A stretch of DNA of 53,712 bases, from positions 1 to 53,712 of the forward strand of contig DJWJ01000030.1 in the NCBI GenBank assembly GCA_002440965.1, in the 5' to 3' direction. How positions within the stretch are numbered: the first letter of the stretch is position 1; each line of letters starts with the position of its first letter. This DNA is from Candidatus Omnitrophica bacterium UBA6233. GTDB lineage: Bacteria > Omnitrophota > Gorgyraeia > Gygaellales > Profunditerraquicolaceae. Below are positions 43,425 through 51,453 of the stretch, one piece after another. The position numbers and the translations under genes were made by a program. The notes under the pieces are model-generated. The model did no database searches. It saw only the letters and a program-made list of their open reading frames with translations, and was not told the DNA's origin.

Positions 43425-43982
43425 ATGAGAACCGATATAAAGGAATTAAAATCGAAGTTACTGGATTTGTTGAATAAAGAGGCGTTAAAACGGGGAGATT
43501 TCCTTTTGTCCAGCGGAAAGAGAAGCAATTATTATCTCGATGGCCGCGTAATAACGCTGACCCCCGAAGGAGCTTATTTAGTTGCCAGTATACTTTTGGA
43601 ATTAGTAAGAGATAGAGAAATTGAAGCGCTTGGTGGCCCGACATTAGGGGCTGATCCTATAGTTGGCGCAGTAGCGGCCTTAAGCCATATAGAAGGTATT
43701 CCTTTGAAAACATTCATAGTAAGGAAGGCGGCAAAAGAGCATGGGGCCGGCAGGCAGATTGAGGGGCCGGAATTAAGAAAAGGCAGCCAGGTTATCTTGG
43801 TGGACGATGTGGCTACTACCGGTAAGGCTCTTATTGAAGCGAAACGGGCCTTGGACAAAGCAGGCGTAATCGCAAGAACAGCTTTTGTTATCGTGGATAG
43901 ATGCGAAGGCGCCAAAGAGAATTTGGCGAAAGAAGGCTTGGAACTAGAGTCGATATTTACCATAAAAGACTTCGGGCTTTAG
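43425..43982 (+). CDS. pyrE: Orotate phosphoribosyltransferase
   Basis: 185 residues. FLLSSGKRSNYYLDGR and the PRPP loop VILVDDVATTGKALIEA are standard PyrE signatures; KTFIVRKAAKEHGAGRQIEG carries the catalytic lysines. It forms OMP in pyrimidine synthesis. The 72-base gap upstream holds no obvious promoter; GAGGGAT before the ATG is a weak ribosome binding site. Confidence 0.93.
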   Translation: MRTDIKELKSKLLDLLNKEALKRGDFLLSSGKRSNYYLDGRVITLTPEGAYLVASILLELVRDREIEALGGPTLGADPIVGAVAALSHIEGIPLKTFIVRKAAKEHGAGRQIEGPELRKGSQVILVDDVATTGKALIEAKRALDKAGVIARTAFVIVDRCEGAKENLAKEGLELESIFTIKDFGL

Positions 43983-43990
43983 GTATCCTC

Positions 43991-45232
43991 GTGCAAACTA
44001 AAAAAATAATCGTAGTTGGTGCAGGTCCCGCAGGTGTGATGGCAGCGATAAGAGCTGCCGAGCTCGGTCAAGAAGTAACCCTTATTGATAAAAACCCAAC
44101 CTTAGGTAAAAAACTCCTTCTTAGCGGCAAAGGCCGCTGCAATTTAACCAATGCTTGTGATTTGAATTTATTCCTAAAGAGATTTTCCGGAAACGGGCAA
44201 TTCTTAAGAGATGCTTTTAAGAAATTCTTTAATCAGGAATTAATGGGATTTTTTACTTCCCGCGGCCTGGAGTTAAAAACAGAGAGGCAATTGCGCGTGT
44301 TCCCGGTTACGGATTCATCGGCAAGTATCGTGGGGATATTGGAAAAAGAGCTGGCTAAACAGAATGTGAAATTGATGTATAAGAGCAAGGTAAAGGATAT
44401 CCGGGTAAAGGATAAAGAGGCAAAAGGCGTGAGCCTGGATGATGGCGAGTTTATTCCCACGGATAGGATAATTTTAGCCACCGGCGGCGCTTCTTATGGT
44501 TTTACCGGTTCAACCGGCGAGGCTTTGGATATTGCTAAAAACTTAAAGCATAATATTATTCCGTTAAGGCCGGGGCTTATACCTTTAGTGGTAAAAGAAA
44601 AATATCCCAAGATTCTGGAAGGCTTGACGCTTAAAAATATAAGTATTAGATTCTGTTCGGGTAAAGAGAAAATAGTTTCTGAGGTCGGAGAGCTATTGTT
44701 TACAAGCTTTGGTATTTCCGGGCCGCTTGTCCTTACTTTAAGCGGTAAAATCGTGGATTGGTTAAGTGATAAAAAGGAAGTCAGCGCTGAGATAGATTTA
44801 AAGCCCGGATTAACCTTAGAGCAGTTGGATGCGCGTTTTTTAAGGGAATTTAAAATTGATGCTAAAAAAGGGATCAAGAACGTGATGAAGAGTTTACTGC
44901 CTTTGAAATTGATTGATTTGTTTTTGGAGTTGGCAAAAATCGAGCCGCATAAAAAAGCAAATCAGGTTACTTCGAGCGAGCGCTTGGCTTTGGTTAATCT
45001 GCTTAAAGGCTGGCGCCTGAATATTTCCGGTTCGCTCCCATTAGAAGAAGGTATGGTTACTAAGGGCGGAGTTTCTTTGAAAGATATTAACCCGCGGACA
45101 ATGGAATCGCGGCTGATTAAAGGTTTGTATTTCTGCGGGGAAATGATTGATATAGACGCGGATACCGGAGGATTTAACCTTCAGGCGGCATTTTCCACTG
45201 GTTTTTTGGCCGGAGAAAGCGCGGCGCTATGA
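43991..45232 (+). CDS. HI0933/BaiN-family flavoprotein
   Basis: 413 residues from the GTG at 43991; the frame is open further upstream but that part overlaps pyrE in another frame. FAD-binding KIIVVGAGPAGVMAAIRA, the family motif GKKLLLSGKGRCNLTN and the C-terminal CGEMIDIDADTGGFNLQAAF. Members (HI0933, YhiN, BaiN) are two-domain oxidoreductases of mostly unknown substrate. The stop overlaps the Maf-M48 gene (ATGA). Confidence 0.87.
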   Translation: MQTKKIIVVGAGPAGVMAAIRAAELGQEVTLIDKNPTLGKKLLLSGKGRCNLTNACDLNLFLKRFSGNGQFLRDAFKKFFNQELMGFFTSRGLELKTERQLRVFPVTDSSASIVGILEKELAKQNVKLMYKSKVKDIRVKDKEAKGVSLDDGEFIPTDRIILATGGASYGFTGSTGEALDIAKNLKHNIIPLRPGLIPLVVKEKYPKILEGLTLKNISIRFCSGKEKIVSEVGELLFTSFGISGPLVLTLSGKIVDWLSDKKEVSAEIDLKPGLTLEQLDARFLREFKIDAKKGIKNVMKSLLPLKLIDLFLELAKIEPHKKANQVTSSERLALVNLLKGWRLNISGSLPLEEGMVTKGGVSLKDINPRTMESRLIKGLYFCGEMIDIDADTGGFNLQAAFSTGFLAGESAAL

Positions 45233-46587
45233 AAATATATTTAGCTTCTAATTCTAAAGCGCGCAAGCAGCTATTGGAATCTCTTGGTTTGAAGTTTAAA
45301 GTCCTTCCTGTTGAGGTTAAGGAAAGGAGTAGCGCGAAAGGGATTTCTTATGTGAAATTGGTCCAGCTAAACGCAGCCAAGAAAGCCAAAGCCGCTGCTT
45401 TAAAAGTAAAAGAGGGAGTAATTATATCCGCGGATACGATTATGGTTGGAGGTAAAAAGATATTCGGCAAGCCTAAAGGGCTTAAAGACGCAAAACGCAC
45501 GCTTAAATTGATGTCCGGGAAATCGCAACAGGTTTATACGGGGGTAGCGGTAATCAAGAAGATCGAAGATAAAGAAAAAACTTCAGTTAGTTATGAAAAG
45601 ACAACAGTCTATATGGATAAAATAATTGATAAAGAAATAGACGCGTATTTTAAAGAAGTTTCCCCATTGGATAAAGCCGGAAGTTTTGATATACAGGGTA
45701 AGGGGGCTCTTTTTGTCCGCAGAATCGAAGGTTGCTTATATAATGTTGTCGGCCTGCCGTTAAGAAAACTTTACGTTGTATTTAAGAAGCTCGATATAAA
45801 GTTATTTTTTTTAACCGCTGCTTGTTATCTTCTGCCCGCTCTTCTTTTGTCAGGATGTTCTACTGAATACAACATTGTTACCGGAGAGCAGGAGATGTAT
45901 TATTATAGCACGGATAAAGAAGTGCAGATGGGACAAGCTATTGCCCGGGAGGCAGTAAAACAGCTTAAACTTACGGATGATCCTTTAGTCCAAAAGCGGG
46001 TTGAGGATATCGGAAAAAAGATTGCCGCTGTCTGCGATAGGAAAGAGATAAGTTATCATTTCTATGTTGTTAATGAAAAAGACATCAACGCGTTTTCTCT
46101 TCCCGGAGGCTATGTTTTTGTTTATAAAGGCTTGGTTGATAAGGTTGATAATGATGATGAGCTTGCCGGAGTCATCGGGCATGAAGTCGGCCACATTGTC
46201 GCCCGGCATAGTATTAAAAGGCTTCAGGGTTCGCAGCTTTATTCGGTATTAAGAATACTTACGGCAGCTGCCCCTAAGACCGCAGAAGCCGGAGCAGCCG
46301 CGGATGTGGCAGTTACGCAGCTTATGTTGGGCTATAGCCGGGAAGACGAACTTCTTGCCGATCAACTAGGCACTCGGTATGCCTTGCTAGCGGGTTATGA
46401 CCCGAACGCCATGGTAACTTTTCTGATGAAACTGCAGCAGATTGAGAAGAAACGGCCGCTGACGGAGATTTCTTATTACAAGACCCACCCTTATGTTCCG
46501 GATAGGATACGCATAGTTAAGCAAGAGTTGGATAAAGGAATGAATTTTAATGATTATATAAATATCCAAGATCAGCCGCATAAATAG
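45229..46587 (+). CDS. Maf nucleotide pyrophosphatase fused to a lipobox-bearing M48 metalloprotease
   Basis: 452 residues in one frame. Residues 1-185 are a complete Maf protein (LASNSKARKQLL, ISADTIMVGG, QVYTGVAV, GLPLRKL), a cytosolic house-cleaning nucleotide pyrophosphatase. Residues 186-210 form a lipoprotein signal with the lipobox LLSG-Cys210 (Ser at +2). Residues 211-452 are an M48 zinc protease (HEVGH 318-322, distal Glu in SREDELLADQLG), like the outer-membrane lipoproteins BepA/LoiP. There is no ATG, GTG or TTG between the end of Maf and the hydrophobic segment, so no separate start for the protease is apparent. Either a true fusion or a gene pair with an unusual internal start. 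Start ATG overlaps the upstream flavoprotein. Confidence 0.88.
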   Translation: MKIYLASNSKARKQLLESLGLKFKVLPVEVKERSSAKGISYVKLVQLNAAKKAKAAALKVKEGVIISADTIMVGGKKIFGKPKGLKDAKRTLKLMSGKSQQVYTGVAVIKKIEDKEKTSVSYEKTTVYMDKIIDKEIDAYFKEVSPLDKAGSFDIQGKGALFVRRIEGCLYNVVGLPLRKLYVVFKKLDIKLFFLTAACYLLPALLLSGCSTEYNIVTGEQEMYYYSTDKEVQMGQAIAREAVKQLKLTDDPLVQKRVEDIGKKIAAVCDRKEISYHFYVVNEKDINAFSLPGGYVFVYKGLVDKVDNDDELAGVIGHEVGHIVARHSIKRLQGSQLYSVLRILTAAAPKTAEAGAAADVAVTQLMLGYSREDELLADQLGTRYALLAGYDPNAMVTFLMKLQQIEKKRPLTEISYYKTHPYVPDRIRIVKQELDKGMNFNDYINIQDQPHK

Positions 46588-46650
46588 AATATTCTAGCCA
46601 GTTTAGCCTTTAATTTATTCATTTAAACGTAAAACGGGAATGAGCCGAGT

Positions 46651-47664
46651 ATGGATAATCCTTTTGGAGCCTTAGAATTTTTACATTGGAATCACTCTTG
46701 GAATAAACATAAATATTCCTGTGCCGCTGATTGGGAAAAAGTAATAAAACTAATGAAAGAAGCAGGCGTTGGTTGGGTAAGGATGGATTTTCTTTGGCAG
46801 GATATCGAGCCGCAAGAGGGAAAATTCGCATTTGAGAAGTATGACCAAGTTTTAGATTTGCTATCTAAAAATAATATACATATACTTGGTATTCTCGATT
46901 ATAGCGTTGAGTGGGCGACTGCCGGTAAAAAATGGAATTGTCCTCCGAAGGAGAATAGCCTGTTTGTTAAATACGCGGTGACGGTAATTACGCGTTATAA
47001 AGATAAGATAAAGCATTGGGAGGTTTGGAATGAGCCTGATTCCGGCGTGTATTGGTTAGAACAAGATGGGCTTAAGAGTTATTGCATTTTGCTTAAGGAT
47101 GTTTATTTAGCTGTTAAAAAAGTCGATCCGGATTGTAAAATTTTAAATGGCGGGTTTGCTCTGGGATTACCCAGTGTTGACCTTCTTTACGCTAATGGAG
47201 CCAAGAATTATTTTGACATATTGAGTGTTCATTTCTTTGAAAACCCTCTGCACGGAGACGGAGTGATAAAAGGGGTAATAGATTATCCTAGCCTAGTTCA
47301 TAGAATAATGGAGCGTAACGGAGATTCAAGCAAAAAGGTTTGGATTACCGAAATAGGTTGCCCGGGACTAAAGCGCGGTATCCAAACCGACAATTGGTGG
47401 CTGGGAAACAATCCGGGGGAGAAACAGCAGGCAGAATGGTTAAAAAAAGTTTATACTGAGTTGCTTGAGAATATAAACGTCGAAAAAATATTTTGGGCTT
47501 TTTTCCGCGATTGTTCGAGCCACTGGGACAATGGGGTTGATTATTTTGGCCTTATCCGTTGGGATTATTCCCGCAAACCGGCGTTTAAAGCCTATAAAGA
47601 ATGTTTTAAGAAATGGGAAGAAGCAAAAAAATCCGCATCAAAAAATCTTAAGAAATCAAAATAA
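46651..47664 (+). CDS. Clan-A glycoside hydrolase-like TIM-barrel protein
   Basis: 337 residues without a signal peptide. A (beta/alpha)8 glycosidase pattern with the acid/base Glu128 in WEVWNEPD and the nucleophile Glu234 in VWITEIGCPG, and WVRMDFLWQDIEP near the start, as in GH39/GH5-like enzymes. Substrate unknown, but the cytosolic location suggests short oligosaccharides or remodelling of internal glycans. Weak ribosome binding site (GAGCCGAG). It stands alone between the Maf-M48 gene and the arsenic-type operon, on which its 3' end borders. Confidence 0.75.
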   Translation: MDNPFGALEFLHWNHSWNKHKYSCAADWEKVIKLMKEAGVGWVRMDFLWQDIEPQEGKFAFEKYDQVLDLLSKNNIHILGILDYSVEWATAGKKWNCPPKENSLFVKYAVTVITRYKDKIKHWEVWNEPDSGVYWLEQDGLKSYCILLKDVYLAVKKVDPDCKILNGGFALGLPSVDLLYANGAKNYFDILSVHFFENPLHGDGVIKGVIDYPSLVHRIMERNGDSSKKVWITEIGCPGLKRGIQTDNWWLGNNPGEKQQAEWLKKVYTELLENINVEKIFWAFFRDCSSHWDNGVDYFGLIRWDYSRKPAFKAYKECFKKWEEAKKSASKNLKKSK

Positions 47665-47668
47665 TAAG

Positions 47669-47696
47669 TTGACAAAGTGTTGGGTTATGATAAATT
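47669..47696 (+). promoter_or_regulatory. Promoter of the arsenic-type efflux operon
   Basis: Perfect TTGACA (47669-47674) and TAAATT (47691-47696) with a 16-base spacer. Transcription would start inside the palindromic operator that follows. Confidence 0.55.
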
Positions 47697-47721
47697 AGTT
47701 ATGAACATATGTTCATAACTA
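47696..47721. promoter_or_regulatory. 26-bp perfect palindromic operator, ArsR/SmtB-like
   Basis: Half-site TAGTTATGAACAT is followed directly by its exact reverse complement. The core TGAACATATGTTCA resembles the TGAA-TTCA core of 12-2-12 operators bound by ArsR/SmtB metal sensors. It overlaps the expected transcription start of the operon, a repression position. No ArsR-family gene is present in the window. Confidence 0.8.
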
Positions 47722-47732
47722 GGGAATAAATT

Positions 47733-48035
47733 ATGCGTCCAAAGAAAACCCGCTGGGTTAAATGCTCGCCGGGCGAACGATGTTTTAAACCGCTATGCAA
47801 ACCTTTGAGTAAGCTGGAATGTGTTTGTCTTACCCTTGATGAATTTGAAGCTGTCCGCCTTGCTTGTCTTGAAGGGCTAAAGCAGGTGGATGCGGCAAAG
47901 AAGCTTAAGATCTCCCGTCCGACATTTTCCAGGATTTTAACTTCTGCCCAAAGAAAGATTGCTGACGGTTTAGTCAATATTAAAGCCATCCGTATTGAAG
48001 GTGGCTGTTGCAAAATTAAAAAAGGGAGGATCTAA
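47733..48035 (+). CDS. DUF134 helix-turn-helix regulator
   Basis: 100 residues. DUF134 signature: RPKKTRWVKCSPGERCFKP at the N-terminus with LTLDEFEAVRLACLEGLKQV, then a sigma-like helix-turn-helix AAKKLKISRPTFSRILTSAQ. At least seven cysteines, including a GGCC near the C-terminus, suggest metal or cluster sensing. As first gene behind the palindrome it is a candidate autoregulator of the efflux operon, but the palindrome itself looks ArsR-like, so two regulators may act here. Confidence 0.82.
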   Translation: MRPKKTRWVKCSPGERCFKPLCKPLSKLECVCLTLDEFEAVRLACLEGLKQVDAAKKLKISRPTFSRILTSAQRKIADGLVNIKAIRIEGGCCKIKKGRI

Positions 48036-48036
48036 T

Positions 48037-48192
48037 ATGGAACAAGAAGAGAAATTGTCAATTTTGGGAAAAATCAGTAAAGTTTTCGCAAGGTTTTTTA
48101 CCGCCATTGATAAAAAGATGGAGGAAGAGGCTAAATCTAAGCCTTGCTGTTGTAAACCAGGCGAAGGAAATGATAAGTCATGCTGCAACTAA
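48037..48192 (+). CDS. Small Cys-rich protein (51 aa), unknown function
   Basis: Start ATG at 48037 with GGGAGGA six bases upstream; a longer frame from 47995 is within the DUF134 gene. The N-terminal 35 residues form a charged amphipathic helix (FARFFTAIDKKMEEEAK); the C-terminal 16 hold five cysteines as KPCCCKPGEG and KSCCN. The cysteine tail could bind a soft metal such as As(III). It overlaps the permease gene by 13 bases. I do not recognise a family. Confidence 0.7.
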   Translation: MEQEEKLSILGKISKVFARFFTAIDKKMEEEAKSKPCCCKPGEGNDKSCCN

Positions 48193-49142
48193 TAGTTGAT
48201 TGGTTTATTTATGAGTTTTTAAGGCTCCCTGGCTCATCAAGTCTGGCGGGGATGCTCAATTTCTTTCTTTATGATTCCATAAAGATCGTTCTTCTACTTT
48301 TTGCAATGATTACAGTTATCGGTACCTTAAGGACGTTCCTCCCTCAGCATAAGATCAAGCAATGGTTAAACAAGAGCGGAGTATTGGGAAATTTTTACGC
48401 TGCCATTTTTGGCGCGGTTACTCCTTTTTGCTCCTGTTCTTCGATTCCCATATTTTTTAGTTTTCTTGAAGCAGGGATTCCATTGGGGATCGCATTTTCA
48501 TTTCTAATAACTTCTCCTATTATCAATGAATATTTGGTTGTTCTGATGTTTGGTTTTTTTGGCTGGAAAATTACGTTTGCCTACGTCGTTAGCGGTGTTG
48601 TTATCGGTGTTGCCTCAGGGCTTGTTTTGGGAAGAATGCGCCTTGAGAGATTACTCGTTAAGGATATTATCAAACCTGATTCGAGTGTTTTTGGCGCAGG
48701 GAAACTTTATCGTGGTTTTAAAAGCAGGATTCTTTTTGGCATAAACGAGGCGTTTTCAATTATTAAGAAGCTTTGGGTTTGGATATTAGTGGGTGTTGGC
48801 ATAGGAGCCTTGATCCATAATTTTATTCCCCAGGAAGCAGTGCAGGAGATAGTCGGCAAGGCCGGATTCTTTTCTGTTCCGGTAGCTACTATTATAGGCG
48901 TGCCCCTGTATGGAAGTTGCGCGGCAATACTTCCTGTAGCGATAGTTTTATTTCAAAAGGGGTTTCCCTTGGGAACGGCATTAGCTTTTATGATGGCAGT
49001 ATCGGCCTTAAGCCTTCCAGAAGCTATTATGCTAAGAAGGGCGATGCATTTAAAATTAATTATTATATTCTTTACCGTAACTACAGTGGCGATTATTTTT
49101 ACAGGTTATTTGTTTAATTTTTTACAAAGGATTTTACTTTAG
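48180..49142 (+). CDS. Permease of the ArsP/DUF318 (SO_0444) family
   Basis: 320 residues with eight or nine membrane helices. The signature TPFCSCSSIPIFFSF carries Cys84 and Cys86, the thiol pair used by ArsP-type permeases to carry trivalent organoarsenicals. A second conserved pattern, PLYGSCAAILPVA, lies near residue 243. Translation is coupled to the Cys-rich small protein. Located between a DUF134 regulator and a thioredoxin-like gene, within a full arsenic-type efflux set. Confidence 0.86.
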   Translation: MLQLIVDWFIYEFLRLPGSSSLAGMLNFFLYDSIKIVLLLFAMITVIGTLRTFLPQHKIKQWLNKSGVLGNFYAAIFGAVTPFCSCSSIPIFFSFLEAGIPLGIAFSFLITSPIINEYLVVLMFGFFGWKITFAYVVSGVVIGVASGLVLGRMRLERLLVKDIIKPDSSVFGAGKLYRGFKSRILFGINEAFSIIKKLWVWILVGVGIGALIHNFIPQEAVQEIVGKAGFFSVPVATIIGVPLYGSCAAILPVAIVLFQKGFPLGTALAFMMAVSALSLPEAIMLRRAMHLKLIIIFFTVTTVAIIFTGYLFNFLQRILL

Positions 49143-49574
49143 ATGAGGTTTAAGAGGGTATCTCTGATTATTCTGATTATTATACTGATTAGCTCTGGAG
49201 TTGTTTTTTCTTTTGCTGCTGATAAGCAGGCAAGCAGCAAGGTTACAGCATATTACTTCCACGGAAATTTCCGTTGTCCTACTTGCTATAAATTGGAAAC
49301 ATATTCCAGAGAAGCGATAGAGACGAATTTTAAGGATGAGCTTAATTCAGGGAAGTTAGTTTTTAATGTGATTAATACCGATGAAAATGAAAATAGCCAT
49401 TTTATTAATGATTATCGGCTTTATACAAAGTCGCTTATTTTATCTTTAGTCAAAGATGGTAAGCAGGTAAGGTGGGTTAACCTCGATAAAATCTGGGAGT
49501 ATGCCGGCAATAAGCAGAAATTTATTGAGTACGTAAAGAGTGGAGTCGTTGATTTTCTGGGAGAGGCTAAGTGA
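49143..49574 (+). CDS. Exported thioredoxin-like protein of the arsenic-type operon
   Basis: 143 residues. Signal peptide or anchor (residues 1-26), then a thioredoxin-like fold with the redox pair CPTC (Cys45, Cys48) in FHGNFRCPTCYK. It follows the permease stop directly and overlaps the ArsG/CcdA-like gene (GTGA). In related operons such proteins accompany ArsG-family transporters, presumably keeping thiols or arsenic in the reduced state outside the inner membrane. Confidence 0.8.
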   Translation: MRFKRVSLIILIIILISSGVVFSFAADKQASSKVTAYYFHGNFRCPTCYKLETYSREAIETNFKDELNSGKLVFNVINTDENENSHFINDYRLYTKSLILSLVKDGKQVRWVNLDKIWEYAGNKQKFIEYVKSGVVDFLGEAK

Positions 49575-50260
49575 CAGAAGTATTCATAGGATTTACGACA
49601 GCGCTGTGGCTGGGGATATTGACATCAATAAGCCCGTGTCCTCTGGCTAGTAATGTGGCTGCCATTTCTTTTTTATCTAAAAAGATAATTCATCCAGGGC
49701 TTGTGTTTCTTTCAGGAGCGGCTTATACGCTAGGTAGGATGGTTGCTTACGCGATCTTGGGGTGGATTATCATTGATTCACTTTTAAGCGTTCCTCAGGT
49801 TGCTCAGTTTTTACAGAAGTACGTAGACAAAGCTTTGGGGCCGGTATTAATTCTTACCGGGCTTTTTTTATTAAAAATAATTACTATCCGTTTTCCGAAA
49901 GTGGTGTTTTTGCAAAAGCATCATAATCAAATTGCTCAGGCTGGTGCTCCCGGGGCCTTTTTGCTTGGTTTTATTTTTGCTCTGGCGTTTTGCCCGGTTT
50001 CCGCGGCGTTATTTTTTGGAAGCCTTATTCCATTAGCGCTTAGTAGCAATAGCGGTATATTTTTACCTTTTATCTATGGCATAGGAACAGGCCTTCCTGT
50101 TTTGGTTTTCGCGGTAACAATAGCATTCGGTGTTGCTTCGTTGAGCCGTTGGTTCAATTGGGTTGCCAGGTTAGAGTATTTTATGCGCAGGATCACCGGT
50201 GGTATTTTTATTATCGTGGGGATGTATTATGCAGGGATTTATATTCTGAAATTATTTTAA
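49571..50260 (+). CDS. CcdA-like/ArsG-family membrane protein
   Basis: 229 residues, about six membrane helices, GTG start overlapping the upstream stop. Two conserved intramembrane cysteines: Cys23 in ISPCPLASN and Cys141 in AFCPVSAALFFG, the DsbD/CcdA-type pair, in the version annotated as ArsG (aromatic arsenical efflux). It either passes electrons to the exported thioredoxin or exports arsenicals. The context favours arsenic. Confidence 0.8.
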   Translation: MTEVFIGFTTALWLGILTSISPCPLASNVAAISFLSKKIIHPGLVFLSGAAYTLGRMVAYAILGWIIIDSLLSVPQVAQFLQKYVDKALGPVLILTGLFLLKIITIRFPKVVFLQKHHNQIAQAGAPGAFLLGFIFALAFCPVSAALFFGSLIPLALSSNSGIFLPFIYGIGTGLPVLVFAVTIAFGVASLSRWFNWVARLEYFMRRITGGIFIIVGMYYAGIYILKLF

Positions 50261-50275
50261 CAAGGAGAGGTTCTG

Positions 50276-51325
50276 ATGACGGAAAGCGCTGTAAAACGTT
50301 TATCTTTTTTGGATAGGTTTCTGACGCTTTGGATTTTTTTGGCTATGGGATTAGGAGTTTCGCTCGGTTATTTTTATCCGCCGGTAGTCGGTTTCTGGAA
50401 TAAGTTTCAGGTAGGCTCAACTAATATCCCAATTGCGATTGGTTTAATTCTTATGATGTATCCGCCGCTGGCAAAGGTTAAATACGAAGAATTAGCCGAT
50501 GTTTTGCGGGATAAAAAAGTTTTGGCTCTATCACTTATTCAGAATTGGATCATTGGCCCGGTTTTGATGTTTTTTTTGGCAATAATATTCTTGAGAAACT
50601 ATCCGGAATATATGGTGGGTTTGATCCTGATCGGTTTAGCCCGTTGTATCGCGATGGTAATTGTCTGGAATGAGCTTGCCAAAGGAGATACTGAATATTG
50701 CGCGGGGCTGGTTGCTTTTAATTCATTTTTCCAGGTTTTATTTTATTCAGCTTATGCCTGGTTTTTTATTACGATCGCGCCGGTTTGGTTTGGGTTAAAA
50801 GGAGCAGTTACCAATATTTCTATGGCTCAGATCGCCCAGAGTGTTTTTATTTACCTGGGTATTCCTTTTATTGCCGGAATGCTCACCAGGTTTATCGTAA
50901 TCAAAACAAAAGGTAAAGCCTGGCATCATGAAAAATTTATTCCCAAAATCAGCCCGTTGACCCTGATCTCGCTATTATTTACTATCGTGGTTATGTTTTC
51001 AATGAAAGGGGAGTATATTGTCAGGATCCCTCTGGATGTAGCCAGGATCGCTTTACCGCTTTTGATTTACTTCGTAGTTATGTTTTTGATCTCTTTCTAT
51101 ATGAGCAGAAAAGCCCGGGCGAATTACGCTAAAAGCGCTACACTTTCTTTTACTGCTGCCAGTAATAACTTTGAGCTGGCAATAGCGGTTGCTGTTGCTA
51201 TTTTCGGGATTAATTCGGGGGTTGCTTTTGCCGCGGTGATCGGGCCGTTAGTCGAGGTTCCTGTTTTGATAGGGCTTGTTCATGTGGCGCTCTACTTCAA
51301 AAAGAAACATTTCCCACAAGTTTAA
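50276..51325 (+). CDS. acr3: Arsenite efflux transporter ACR3
   Basis: 349 residues with ten membrane helices. The essential cysteine of the ACR3 family is Cys124 in IGLARCIAMVIVWNELAKGD; other family stretches are YPPLAKVKYEEL and the C-terminal FEVPVL-like LVEVPVLIGLV. It exports As(III)/Sb(III) by proton exchange. The ribosome binding site AAGGAGAGG is strong, the best in the operon. No arsC gene follows; the gene ends five bases before the convergent tRNA-Leu. Confidence 0.93.
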   Translation: MTESAVKRLSFLDRFLTLWIFLAMGLGVSLGYFYPPVVGFWNKFQVGSTNIPIAIGLILMMYPPLAKVKYEELADVLRDKKVLALSLIQNWIIGPVLMFFLAIIFLRNYPEYMVGLILIGLARCIAMVIVWNELAKGDTEYCAGLVAFNSFFQVLFYSAYAWFFITIAPVWFGLKGAVTNISMAQIAQSVFIYLGIPFIAGMLTRFIVIKTKGKAWHHEKFIPKISPLTLISLLFTIVVMFSMKGEYIVRIPLDVARIALPLLIYFVVMFLISFYMSRKARANYAKSATLSFTAASNNFELAIAVAVAIFGINSGVAFAAVIGPLVEVPVLIGLVHVALYFKKKHFPQV

Positions 51326-51330
51326 AATAA

Positions 51331-51412
51331 TGCGGAAGGAGAGATTTGAACTCTCAAGCCTTACGGCATCGGCTTCTGAGACCGACGTGTCTGCCAGTTG
51401 CACCACTTCCGC
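51331..51412 (-). tRNA. tRNA-Leu (anticodon CAG)
   Basis: On the minus strand a seven-pair acceptor (GCGGAAG with CTTCCGC), D arm, anticodon stem TCGGT/GCCGA with loop CTCAGAA (anticodon CAG), a long variable arm (GCC-GTAA-GGC) and T arm GAGAG-TTCAAAT-CTCTC. The long variable arm fits leucine. The 3' CCA is not encoded; the discriminator is A. Confidence 0.96.
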
Positions 51413-51424
51413 GTATTGGGTCTA

Positions 51425-51453
51425 AGTATATCCCAGTCAGCTTTACCTGTCAA
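51425..51453 (-). promoter_or_regulatory. Consensus sigma70 promoter of tRNA-Leu
   Basis: On the minus strand TTGACA (51448-51453), a 17-base spacer and TATACT (51425-51430), ending twelve bases before the mature tRNA 5' end. Confidence 0.8.

Noticed and set aside
43901..43990. Longer N-terminus of the HI0933-type flavoprotein within pyrE.
   Set aside because: The additional residues are the out-of-frame shadow of pyrE; the FAD motif begins right after the GTG at 43991.
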